In this document: positions 44,142-51,657 of the stretch, piece by piece | Layout of the letters: the number at the start of each line of letters is the position of its first letter | How positions within the stretch are numbered: the first letter of the stretch is position 1 | Assembly (NCBI GenBank): GCA_964525605.1 | Contig: CAZGKT010000014.1 | Span: 11,727 to 75,726 of the forward strand | From: CAVTWJ01 sp964525605 | GTDB lineage: Bacteria; Oederibacteriota; Muellerivitia; Muellerivitales; Muellerivitaceae | Direction of reading: 5' to 3' | DNA length: 64,000 bases | Program-made: the position numbers and the translations under genes | The notes under the pieces: model-generated | Seen by the model: only the letters and a program-made list of their open reading frames with translations | The model's database searches: none | Told to the model about the DNA's origin: nothing

Positions 44142-44975
44142 ATGCCGACCCACATCCGTCTCGCCCACAGTCCCGACGCCGACGATGCCTTCATGTTTTA
44201 CGGCCTCGCCAAGGGCAAATTGGACACCGAGGGAATTGAGTACGAGCACGTATTGAAGGATATCCAAACCCTCAACGACTGGGCCCGGGAAGGGCGAATG
44301 GAAGTGACGGCCATCTCGGCCCATGCCTATGCCTATGTGAAGGACAAATACGATGTTTTGACCCACGGAGGAAGCATTGGCCGCAACTACGGGCCCATGG
44401 TGGTGGCCACGGAGGCCATGACCATTGAACAACTCAAGGGTCGAAAAATCGCCGTGCCGGGCAAACTCACCAGCGCCTACCTGGCCTTGAAGCTTTGCCT
44501 GCCCGATTTCGTGGAAGTGGTCGTTGATTTTGACCACATCATGGACGAGGTCATCAAGGGAACAGTGGAGGCGGGGTTACTGATCCACGAGGGCCAGCTG
44601 ACCTACCACGAAAAAGGCCTGCACAAGATATTGGAACTGGGTGAATGGTGGTTTCAGAAGACGGGCATGGTGCTTCCCATGGGTTTGAACGCCATCCGCA
44701 AGGATTTGGCCCCGGATGTAAAGAAGAAAGTTTCCAAGCACCTTAAACAGTCGATCGAGTATTCCCTGGCCTACCGCGCGGAAGCCCTGGATTACGCTCT
44801 GGGATTCGGTCGGGGCCTTTCCCGGGACGTGGCAGACCGGTTCGTCGGAATGTGGGTGAATGACCGGACTGTCAACATGGGCGAGGAAGGTAAGAAAGCC
44901 GTGAGGGAGTTCTTGAAACAGGGCGAGGAAAAAAAGTTGATCCCCCCAGTTGGTGAGGTTGTGTTTATTGATTAG
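44142..44975 (+). CDS. mqnD: 1,4-dihydroxy-6-naphthoate synthase (futalosine menaquinone pathway)
   Basis: 277 residues, periplasmic-binding-protein fold without a signal peptide, of the MqnA/MqnD family. HSPDADDAFMFYGLAKGKLD at the N-terminus, SAHAYAYVKDKYDVLTHGGS near 58, IAVPGKLTSAYLALKL, and GLLIHEGQLTYHEKGL match MqnD, which converts cyclic dehypoxanthinyl futalosine to dihydroxynaphthoate. This implies menaquinone made by the futalosine route. The ATG at 44142 is favoured over an upstream in-frame start at 44034 because homology begins here and AAAGG lies just upstream. No other mqn gene is in the window. Confidence 0.93.
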   Translation: MPTHIRLAHSPDADDAFMFYGLAKGKLDTEGIEYEHVLKDIQTLNDWAREGRMEVTAISAHAYAYVKDKYDVLTHGGSIGRNYGPMVVATEAMTIEQLKGRKIAVPGKLTSAYLALKLCLPDFVEVVVDFDHIMDEVIKGTVEAGLLIHEGQLTYHEKGLHKILELGEWWFQKTGMVLPMGLNAIRKDLAPDVKKKVSKHLKQSIEYSLAYRAEALDYALGFGRGLSRDVADRFVGMWVNDRTVNMGEEGKKAVREFLKQGEEKKLIPPVGEVVFID

Positions 44976-44991
44976 TCCCAAGAAGGGATTT

Positions 44992-45390
44992 TTGGACAAA
45001 GCCAAACGCTCACAGCCGTCGGCGGATAACTGGTCTTTGTACATCGCCGAATGCGCCGATGGGACCTTTTATACGGGCATCGCCAAGGATGTTGAGAAGC
45101 GCATCGAGACCCATAATTCGGGCAAGGGAAGCAAATACACCGCCGCCCATGGACCAGTGCGGTTGGTTTTTCAGGAGCCCGAGGGGAACTATTCCACGGC
45201 CCTTCGGCGTGAATATCAGGTTAAAAATATCTCGAAAGAACGAAAGACCCGCCTGATCGCGGGCGAAACTCTGCCTCCTCCCGAAGAAAAAGGGAAAATG
45301 CCGTTCCAGAAAACGAAAAGACGAACCCGATGGAAAAAGAACCAACCACAAATCCACCGCGAAGGCACCAAGACGCGAAGAAAGATTTAA
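44992..45390 (+). CDS. GIY-YIG nuclease domain protein with repeat-derived C-terminus
   Basis: About 132 residues. WSLYIAECADGTFYTGIAKD at the front is the GIY-YIG motif in variant form (LYI ... YTG), followed by KDVEKRIETHNSGKGSKYT and the usual basic tail, a UPF0213/YhbQ-like layout. The C-terminal IHREGTKTRRKI is encoded by the left arm of a dispersed repeat (45356-45436), which also supplies the stop codon. TTG 44992 follows AGAAGGG; GTG 44950, overlapping mqnD, is the other possible start. Function in this small family is unclear; possibly a DNA repair or structure-specific nuclease. Confidence 0.82.
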   Translation: MDKAKRSQPSADNWSLYIAECADGTFYTGIAKDVEKRIETHNSGKGSKYTAAHGPVRLVFQEPEGNYSTALRREYQVKNISKERKTRLIAGETLPPPEEKGKMPFQKTKRRTRWKKNQPQIHREGTKTRRKI

Positions 45391-45436
45391 TTTTTAGCCG
45401 AATTAAAAAACAAGCTTTACTCGGCGTCTCTGCGGT
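45356..45436. repeat. Palindromic dispersed repeat, CGAAGGCACCAAGACGCGAAG type
   Basis: Left arm ACCGCGAAGGCACCAAGACG and following CGAAGAAAG (45356-45384) pairs imperfectly with the right arm CTTTACTCGGCGTCTCTGCG and following GT (45415-45436). Its consensus is the familiar purine-rich arm found in many environmental genomes near gene ends. It overlaps the GIY-YIG gene end. A related element is at 49577-49691. Confidence 0.75.
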
Positions 45437-45490
45437 AAAAATCTTGATGTTTCCGTTGGTTCATTAACCACTTTAAGGTACATTTCACCT

Positions 45491-46276
45491 ATGAACCCTC
45501 ATCAACCTCCTCTAGAAGTCGGCGCGGCCCTGATCTATGAAAACGGCCTTTACCTGATCTCCCAGCGAAAACCCGAAGATTCTTTTGGGGGTTACTGGGA
45601 ATTGCCCGGTGGTAAGAAAGAGCCCAACGAATCCCTCGAACAATGCGTGGTGCGGGAACTTAAGGAAGAACTGGGCATTGAAGTCTCTATCAAGAAATTC
45701 TATAAGATCGTCAATTACGAATACCCCAATCGCAGGGTTCGCTTGAATATCTTCCTTTGCGGGCTTAAAAGCGGCACACCCCAGAAGATCGATGTAGCTG
45801 ATTTTGCCTGGGTGAAACCCGAAGACCTTCCTAAATACAACTTTCCCGAAGCAGACCAGACCCTCATTGAGGAAGTGATGAAAAAGGATTGGGCCGCAGA
45901 CGAGCGCGCCAAGTACCAACATGAATATCTTGAGGGAATCCGCCTATTTAACAGTGGATGCTATTTCGAGTGCCACGAGATGATTGAGGACCTTTGGATG
46001 AAGGTAGAAGGGCTGGACAAGATTCACTATCAGGCCCTGATCCAGGCCTCGGTGGGGGTTCACCACTACAAGAACGGCAATTGGCCGGGCGCCATCGGAA
46101 TGTATGAGAAGGCATTGGCCAAATGGAATCATCTACCTGATAACTATTTGGGGCTGAGTATCTCAAAGCTGAAGGAAGATTTCGGGCTATTCTTCGAAAC
46201 CATCCGAAAAGCCGGGGCGCATGGCATGCAGCATGTGCCGGAAAGCACCATCCCGAAGCTAAACTTTCCGGAATAA
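45491..46276 (+). CDS. Nudix hydrolase fused to a DUF309 domain
   Basis: 261 residues. Residues 1-~130 form a MutT-like Nudix domain with a complete Nudix box (G-x5-E-x7-RELKEELGI, starting ~41), of the kind that removes 8-oxo-dGTP or similar nucleotides. Residues ~145-250 form a DUF309 domain: YLEGIRLFNSGCYFECHEMI, EDLWM and YHYALI-like HYQALIQASVGVHHYKNGN, helical with conserved His-Glu. DUF309 proteins usually stand alone. The fusion suggests joint action on a nucleotide-like substrate. ATG 45491 stands ten bases after AAGGTAC. A dispersed repeat lies just upstream. Confidence 0.9.
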   Translation: MNPHQPPLEVGAALIYENGLYLISQRKPEDSFGGYWELPGGKKEPNESLEQCVVRELKEELGIEVSIKKFYKIVNYEYPNRRVRLNIFLCGLKSGTPQKIDVADFAWVKPEDLPKYNFPEADQTLIEEVMKKDWAADERAKYQHEYLEGIRLFNSGCYFECHEMIEDLWMKVEGLDKIHYQALIQASVGVHHYKNGNWPGAIGMYEKALAKWNHLPDNYLGLSISKLKEDFGLFFETIRKAGAHGMQHVPESTIPKLNFPE

Positions 46277-47188
46277 CTATAAAACTGTATTTCTTCTCCA
46301 CATCGGATATTTGATTCTTTCCAGCGCGCTGTTATCGACGAATTTCCTATAATCCACTTCCGGCATTTGAGAAGCTTTTTCCTGAGTTAATACCAATATT
46401 TCAGGCCGAGGAGCAAAGGCTACCTCTCGCCTTGAGGGTGCTTTGGCGTTGTAGGGGCAAACGGTTTGGCAGAGGTCGCAACCAGCCATATATCCATGCA
46501 AGTCCACCTTTCCTTTGAAATCTGAACGGTGTTCGAGGGTGAGATAGCTGATGCATTTATTTGCGTTCAGGACACCGGCTTCTTCCAAAGCGCCAACCGG
46601 GCAGGCGTCCAGACAGGAGGTACAGGTCTTGCAAAGATTGTCCATGGGCTCGTCATAGACCAGTTCCAAATCGGTCAGGACTTCTCCCAAGAACAAAAAA
46701 GAACCGAATTTGGAGTTTAAGAGCAAGGTGTTCTTGCCGATCCAGCCCAAACCAGCTTGGGCAGCATAACTTCGTTCCAATATCGGTCCCGTATCCACAT
46801 ACCACTTGGCCCGGGCGCCGGGACAAAGGGTTTCACAAAGATAATCGGTTAGGGTCTTTAGCTTTTCGCCCAAGACCTTGTGGTAATCTTGGCCCCAGGC
46901 GTAACAAGAAATGGAGTGCTTCTCCAGCAGGGGGTAATGTTCGGTTTGGGGGTTGTAGCTTAAGGCCACACAGAAGAAGGATTTAGCGCCGGGGAGAACA
47001 AGCTGGGGGTTGCCCCGCTCAGTTTTTCGGCGTTCCAGATAGCCCATTTCACCAGCGTAGCCTTTGGCGAGCCAATCCAATAGATAAGGAAAATCAGGGG
47101 AAGGGACGGCGGGGGTGGCCCCGGAAAGTTCAAAACCAAGCTCTTGGGCTTTTTGTTTTAAGAGGCGGGTGGTTTCCGCCGGGGTCAT
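46277..47188 (-). CDS. queG: Epoxyqueuosine reductase
   Basis: 303 residues, cobalamin- and Fe-S-dependent reductase that finishes queuosine synthesis in tRNA. DTGPILERSYAAQAGLGWIG and NTLLLNSKFGSFLFLGE are the QueG signature, followed by two [4Fe-4S] motifs CKTCTSCLDACP and CDLCQTVCPYN. Somewhat shorter than the longest QueG, which carry a C-terminal HEAT repeat (absent here). The ATG overlaps the stop of the upstream gene (47185-47188, ATGA), which implies translational coupling to that uncharacterised protein. Confidence 0.93.
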   Translation of the reverse strand: MTPAETTRLLKQKAQELGFELSGATPAVPSPDFPYLLDWLAKGYAGEMGYLERRKTERGNPQLVLPGAKSFFCVALSYNPQTEHYPLLEKHSISCYAWGQDYHKVLGEKLKTLTDYLCETLCPGARAKWYVDTGPILERSYAAQAGLGWIGKNTLLLNSKFGSFLFLGEVLTDLELVYDEPMDNLCKTCTSCLDACPVGALEEAGVLNANKCISYLTLEHRSDFKGKVDLHGYMAGCDLCQTVCPYNAKAPSRREVAFAPRPEILVLTQEKASQMPEVDYRKFVDNSALERIKYPMWRRNTVL

Positions 47189-47724
47189 TTGCTCTTGAAG
47201 CGGGTATAAGTTAAACCCGAGGCGCTCAGAAAGGCCAAGACCACGATAGAAAGCACGACGCCCTTCAATTCGGGATGGACAGAAAAGGAAAGAAAAACTC
47301 CGAATGCGACGACGATCCAGGAAAAGCCAAGCCAGAAGAGATCCCAGGGATTGTTTTGGGCGACCCGGTGGTGGGTCATTTTTTTCATAAACTCACCGGC
47401 GGTGAATCTTTCCCGGGTAAAGCGGTTGTCGACCTGGCCGCCTAGAAGTTTGAGGAGAAGTTCGACAAGGGAAAGCTGAAGATCGTAGGCCTTGGGGGGC
47501 GCGTCGGAAGAAACTTGAAGGGTGTATCGGCCTTGCCCGCCATCATAAGAAACCAGACATTCCACGTCCGGGGGGCCGGGTTGATGAAAGCGGAGGTCTT
47601 CCCAGTTTTCAGGCCGACCCTTCACGTTGATTTCCACCGGGAAGCCCATTTTGTGGATTTGTTCTAGAAGGGAGTGAGCGGTAGGAATTGTTTTTTGTTC
47701 AGGCGTTAAAATAAATTCGGGCAT
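47185..47724 (-). CDS. Uncharacterised protein with two C-terminal membrane helices
   Basis: 179 residues. The first ~110 residues are soluble, with EINVKGRPENWEDLRFHQPG and VECLVSYDGGQGRYTLQV, mixed alpha-beta. Two hydrophobic helices follow at ~128-150 and ~152-172 (LFWLGFSWIVVAFGVFLSF; GVVLSIVVLAFLSASGLTY). No family recognised. AGGAAG is close before the ATG. It is translationally coupled to queG downstream, though nothing in the sequence suggests a tRNA role. Confidence 0.75.
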   Translation of the reverse strand: MPEFILTPEQKTIPTAHSLLEQIHKMGFPVEINVKGRPENWEDLRFHQPGPPDVECLVSYDGGQGRYTLQVSSDAPPKAYDLQLSLVELLLKLLGGQVDNRFTRERFTAGEFMKKMTHHRVAQNNPWDLFWLGFSWIVVAFGVFLSFSVHPELKGVVLSIVVLAFLSASGLTYTRFKSK

Positions 47725-47797
47725 GGCTTCCTGCGAAATAGGTTGATGAAAGCCACGTCATTATAGTCACTTCATTTGTGGGAAGAACCAGGGACAT

Positions 47798-47823
47798 AAA
47801 AAAAGGGGCTGGAAAATCCAGCC
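47798..47823 (-). terminator. Rho-independent terminator for mtnD (minus strand)
   Basis: Stem GGCTGGA (47807-47813) with TCCAGCC (47817-47823), loop AAA. Read leftward it is followed by a T-run (complement of A7 at 47798-47804), so it ends the mtnB-mtnD transcript. Confidence 0.87.
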
Positions 47824-47847
47824 TCCGAGGTAAAGCGTGAAGACCCT

Positions 47848-48315
47848 TTATGAAGTAGCACCCGCGGCTTCCAGGTCCTTCCGGTAGAGGGGGGTCCAGC
47901 CCGATTGGTCCTTGAAGAGCCGGACGCAGTGAATATTTTTTTCTTCGGTCAGGTAAAAACGGTGAAAACGGTTGGCGGGCACCAAAATAAAATCGCTGGG
48001 GTCCACGGTCACCTTCATCCAGCGGTCATCCAGACTGCGGATCTCGAACACGCCCGAGCCGGCCAGAACAAAACGCACCTCATCGTCGGTATGCAGATGC
48101 TCGCCCACGAACTTTTGGCAGAGGGCGTCGAAGTTGGGCATGTCTTTCCACATCTTCACCTGATCCATGGTGACATAGCCCCTTTCTTGCATGAGGGCTT
48201 CCAGCGGTCCTTTGTATTTGGCCTCGTCGGTCTCGAATTGCTCGTAGGTGACGCCCTGGGCGTTGAGCTCCTTGGGCGTGATTTCCTTGTTCGTGTCGAT
48301 CCAGATTGCTTTCAT
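47848..48315 (-). CDS. mtnD: Acireductone dioxygenase (ARD)
   Basis: 155 residues, cupin-fold metalloenzyme of the methionine salvage pathway, oxidising acireductone to 2-keto-4-methylthiobutyrate and formate (Fe form) or an off-pathway product (Ni form). The metal motif is EHLHTDDEVRF (H-x-H, then E) near residue 73-83, with the fourth ligand His in ANRFHRF near 118. The C-terminal CVRLFKDQSGWTPLYR is typical. GGGGAGGAAG stands just before the ATG. It follows mtnB by 33 bases on the same strand. Confidence 0.93.
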   Translation of the reverse strand: MKAIWIDTNKEITPKELNAQGVTYEQFETDEAKYKGPLEALMQERGYVTMDQVKMWKDMPNFDALCQKFVGEHLHTDDEVRFVLAGSGVFEIRSLDDRWMKVTVDPSDFILVPANRFHRFYLTEEKNIHCVRLFKDQSGWTPLYRKDLEAAGATS

Positions 48316-48348
48316 CTCTTCCTCCCCTTAACTAAAAACTTGTAACTA

Positions 48349-49014
48349 TTAATCGTTCGCGATCCCCAATTGTTTGCGTCGAGCGGCGGCGGCGAAGAGG
48401 TAGTCGTAGCATTCGGCGTGGGTCTTGGCCTGCTGCCAATTTTTTCCCCAAACATAGACCCCGTGGTTGCGAACCAGCACGGCGTAGGATTTGGGGTTGT
48501 TGCGGATGGCTTCGCCGAGGGAATCGGCCAGGTCACATTCGTAAGCCGTATTGTCGATGATGGGTACATTCACGGTGTCAAAGGCCCCGTAACCGTCCAG
48601 TCCCTTTTGCATTTCCAGATTGCTAATGGTGAATTGCTTGTCGAAAAGCTCAGTGGCGATAACGGCGTTGAGCGAATGGCTGTGCAAAACCGCCCCGGCA
48701 TGGCGTTGTTTGTAGGCGTGCATGAAGAGGGGTGCGCACTGGGAAAGCTTCAGGTCCCGGCCTGATTCCTGGAGAATTTGGCCTTCCAGGTCGAGAACGA
48801 AGATATCTGCGGGTTTCAATCGTTCCTTCTGAACGGCGCTTGGGGCCATGTAGATATGGTTTTCATCCCTTACGGAAATGCCTCCTCCGGTGCCGGAGGC
48901 CCAACCCAGGTTGTAAAAATGATGGCAGAGCTCACAGATGAGCTCGCGAATTTCCTGAGGGGAAAGGGAGGTTAAGGATTGTTTTTCTTGCAGTTCTTTT
49001 ATGGTGATATTCAT
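48349..49014 (-). CDS. mtnB: Methylthioribulose-1-phosphate dehydratase
   Basis: 221 residues, class II aldolase fold. YNLGWASGTGGGISVRDENH near 33, and the zinc site HSHSLNAV near 112 (His-x-His) with a further His in VRNHGVYVWG near 185, match MtnB, which dehydrates methylthioribulose-1-phosphate in methionine salvage. Together with MtnD it covers two of the middle steps; no mtnA, mtnK, mtnC, mtnW or mtnX is in the window. No good ribosome binding site before the ATG at 49014. Divergent from the SRPBCC gene. Confidence 0.93.
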   Translation of the reverse strand: MNITIKELQEKQSLTSLSPQEIRELICELCHHFYNLGWASGTGGGISVRDENHIYMAPSAVQKERLKPADIFVLDLEGQILQESGRDLKLSQCAPLFMHAYKQRHAGAVLHSHSLNAVIATELFDKQFTISNLEMQKGLDGYGAFDTVNVPIIDNTAYECDLADSLGEAIRNNPKSYAVLVRNHGVYVWGKNWQQAKTHAECYDYLFAAAARRKQLGIAND

Positions 49015-49118
49015 TTTCAGTTAAAATAACAACGCGTCTTGCCAAATTCAATAGTTCATCCTAAAAGCATGAAGTTTTTACAGTTCTTTCGCATGGGTGA
49101 TCGTACGAGGAGCGGTGT

Positions 49119-49580
49119 TTGAAGAATTACCAAAGCCAGGATGAAATTGAGATTTTGAGCTCGCCTGAAAAGGCTTACCAGGCGCTGACGGATTGGGAAG
49201 AAAGATCCCGCTGGCGGCCGGGTTTGAAAATGAAATGGCAGGGAGGTGCCCAGGCCTTTTTGGGACAGGACATTTTATTTGAAATCGAGGGTGCATTTCC
49301 CCCGGCGCATTTCAGCTATTGCATCACAGGATTGGAACCGCCCCGGCGCATATATATGGAATATATCGGTTCGGCGTTATCGGGAAGGGCGGCGATGGAA
49401 GTGACCCCCCTTGAAAAGGGGTGCCGGGTCTCCTTTTATTGGATGAAGGTGGAACCCAAGGGTTTTTGGGCATGGATTTATTTTTCTCTCGGCTTAGGGA
49501 TCGCTACCCATCGTCGCCGGACTACCCAAACCCTGGAGTTGTTGAAAAAGCATTTGGAGTCTCTAACAAAACCCATTTAA
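49119..49580 (+). CDS. SRPBCC (START/Bet v1-like) family protein
   Basis: 153 residues with the pattern of a lipid-binding START-like domain: IEILSSPEKAYQALTDWEER, WRPGLKMKWQGG, and a long C-terminal helix TTQTLELLKKHLESL. A ligand-binding or polyketide-cyclase-like role is typical of the fold, with no specific function inferred. TTG 49119 lies six bases after CGAGGAG and fits better than any ATG. The 3' end runs into a dispersed repeat. Confidence 0.78.
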   Translation: MKNYQSQDEIEILSSPEKAYQALTDWEERSRWRPGLKMKWQGGAQAFLGQDILFEIEGAFPPAHFSYCITGLEPPRRIYMEYIGSALSGRAAMEVTPLEKGCRVSFYWMKVEPKGFWAWIYFSLGLGIATHRRRTTQTLELLKKHLESLTKPI

Positions 49581-49691
49581 CCGCCAAGACGCCAAGTCCG
49601 CCAAAAACAGCGAAGATATAACTAATATAATTCTTTAGTTCCTGATTGTTGTTTGTCTTTCTTGGCGACCTTGGCGTCTTGGCGGTGAAAA
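49577..49691. repeat. Palindromic dispersed repeat, CCGCCAAGACGCCAAG type
   Basis: Left arm AACCGCCAAGACGCCAAG (starting ~49579) and right arm CTTGGCGACCTTGGCGTCTT then GGCGGTGAAAA (to 49691) are inverted copies around an AT-rich centre. It begins at the stop codon of the SRPBCC gene. It belongs to the same broad type as the repeat at 45356-45436. Confidence 0.72.
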
Positions 49692-49861
49692 TTGCTTTTG
49701 CTTTATGTTTTGCTACAGGTTCAAAGAAAAAAAGGCCAGTCGATCTTCTTCTTATTGGTCGGGGAATGATAGCGGGTTGATTTGACCTTGCCCCCCACCC
49801 TATCATGCTTTTCCTGTTGCTGTCGTTGGACCGAATTTTAGAAGCTTCCGGGGAGAATTCC

Positions 49862-51022
49862 ATGAATTTAAGCCAAGACCAAATCAAACGCTACACACGA
49901 CATATCCTTCTCCCCGAAGTCGGGGTGACGGGACAAAAGAAACTTTTGGAAGCCAAGGTTTTGGTGGTCGGGGCGGGAGGCCTCGGCTGTCCAATCTCCC
50001 TCTATCTGGCCGCGGCGGGGGTGGGAACGATAGGTCTGGTTGATTTTGACACGGTGGATGCCAGTAACCTGCAGCGCCAGGTACTTTTCACTACGGAGGA
50101 CGTGGGCAAACCCAAGGTGGAGGTGGCCGCCAAAAGGCTGAAGGCCTTGAACCCGGACGTGAAGGTGAATACCTACGCAGTGGCCTTGAAGAGCGACAAT
50201 ATCATGGGCATCTTGAAAGATTACGACATGATCATCGACGGGACGGACAACTTTCCTACCCGCTATCTGACTAACGACGCCGCCGTACTGCAGGGCAAGC
50301 CCAATGTTTATGGTTCCATCTTCCGTTTTGAGGGACAGATGACGGTGTTCAAGACGCCCGAGGGGCCCTGCTATCGTTGTCTTTATCCCGAGCCTCCCCC
50401 TCCGGGAGAGGTTCCCTCCTGCGCCGAGGGCGGGGTCATGGGCGCCATGGTGGGAACCATCGGGGCCATCCAGGCGACGGAAGCCATCAAACTCATCACG
50501 GGCATCGGCAAGCCTGCCATCGGCAAGTTTGTGATTTATAACTCACTCGATATGCAGTTCCGAACGCTCAAACTGCACAAGGATCCGGCCTGCCCCATTT
50601 GCGGAACAAACCCCACGATCCATGAGCTAATTGATTACGAGCAGTTTTGCGGCATGCGGGTGGAAGAGACCCAGACCCAGGAGGTCAAGGTGAGTGGAAA
50701 AGACGAAATCACGGCGCTGGAACTGAAGGTGAAACTGGATGAGAAACAGGATTTTTTCCTATTGGATGTTCGCGAACCCAATGAATATGAGATCGCCAAC
50801 ATCAAAGGGTCAACCCTTCTTCCGCTTTCCCAACTGCCCAACCGGTTTCATGAATTGGACAAGCACAAGGGAAAGGAAATTGTGGTTCACTGCAAAAGCG
50901 GGGTGCGCAGCAAGAAGGCCATCGATTTTTTGAAACAACAGGGGTTTCCCCACCTGGTCAACGTGGCGGGGGGAATCCTGGGTTGGAGCGACCAGGTCGA
51001 TTCGTCGGTCCCCAAGTACTGA
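49862..51022 (+). CDS. moeB: Molybdopterin-synthase adenylyltransferase-like E1 enzyme with C-terminal rhodanese domain
   Basis: 386 residues. The N-terminal ThiF/MoeB domain (~1-260) has GAGGLGCPISLYLAAAGVG near 38, DFDTVDASNLQRQ, and the zinc Cys pairs CYRC and CPIC. It activates the C-terminus of a ubiquitin-like sulfur carrier (MoaD, ThiS or CysO type). The C-terminal ~110 residues are rhodanese-like, with DVREPNEYEIANIKGS and the persulfide-loop VVHCKSGVRS (Cys active). The two-domain form is like eukaryotic MOCS3/Uba4 and many bacterial MoeZR. ATG 49862 follows GGGGAG. No carrier protein gene is adjacent. Confidence 0.9.
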   Translation: MNLSQDQIKRYTRHILLPEVGVTGQKKLLEAKVLVVGAGGLGCPISLYLAAAGVGTIGLVDFDTVDASNLQRQVLFTTEDVGKPKVEVAAKRLKALNPDVKVNTYAVALKSDNIMGILKDYDMIIDGTDNFPTRYLTNDAAVLQGKPNVYGSIFRFEGQMTVFKTPEGPCYRCLYPEPPPPGEVPSCAEGGVMGAMVGTIGAIQATEAIKLITGIGKPAIGKFVIYNSLDMQFRTLKLHKDPACPICGTNPTIHELIDYEQFCGMRVEETQTQEVKVSGKDEITALELKVKLDEKQDFFLLDVREPNEYEIANIKGSTLLPLSQLPNRFHELDKHKGKEIVVHCKSGVRSKKAIDFLKQQGFPHLVNVAGGILGWSDQVDSSVPKY

Positions 51023-51038
51023 GTAAAAGCGAGTCGAA

Positions 51039-51653
51039 ATGAGCGGCCCCGCAACCAGGGAAATTGGCGTAGCGCGGGTGGTGTTCGCGTCCCCCTTCAA
51101 AGCTTACGTGGATTACCAGACGGGGGAGACGGATGTTATCGCCCGGGAGCGGGACGAAATCCAGCTTTTCACCCTGGCCCTGGCCCGATTGTTTTTCCTT
51201 CTGGGGGAGAATAAGCAGGTTTCCATTCTTTTGGGTTACCTGCAACAGGCCATGGGCGACACGGTCAATCCCAAAGGTCTTTTTCGACCCGTCATTCTGG
51301 GGAAGGATCAGGAACTTCTACCGGCTATTCCTGAAAAAGCCGAACGCGGGGTTATCCTGAAATTGATTCAGGAAGAGGACGGTCGTTTGGCCGAATTAAT
51401 TTTGCCGCTGGGGGATGAGGGCCATACTTATCCCGCTACCGCTATTTTTTTCCTCCAATACCTTATCAGGACGATGGGCGAACCGACCCTCTTTTTCCTC
51501 ATGCTGGTTTTAGCGGGGATGATGGAATATTACGAAAAGATCGGCAAGACCAACGATCTCAAGGCCCTGACCGACGCGCCGGCCTATGGATTCAACGAGG
51601 CTACCCGGTATATCGACGAGGAACGACGCCGGACCCAGGCACCGCCCGCATAA
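51039..51653 (+). CDS. Uncharacterised protein
   Basis: 204 residues, no signal peptide or clear membrane helix, with mildly hydrophobic helices (LFTLALARLFFLLGENKQVS; PTLFFLMLVLAGMMEYYEKI). Acidic overall. ARVVFASPFKAYVDYQTGET near the start suggests a beta hairpin. It follows the MoeB-rhodanese gene by 17 bases and converges on the TPR lipoprotein gene; possibly cotranscribed with moeB. No family recognised, function unknown. Confidence 0.7.
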   Translation: MSGPATREIGVARVVFASPFKAYVDYQTGETDVIARERDEIQLFTLALARLFFLLGENKQVSILLGYLQQAMGDTVNPKGLFRPVILGKDQELLPAIPEKAERGVILKLIQEEDGRLAELILPLGDEGHTYPATAIFFLQYLIRTMGEPTLFFLMLVLAGMMEYYEKIGKTNDLKALTDAPAYGFNEATRYIDEERRRTQAPPA

Positions 51654-51657
51654 TCAT

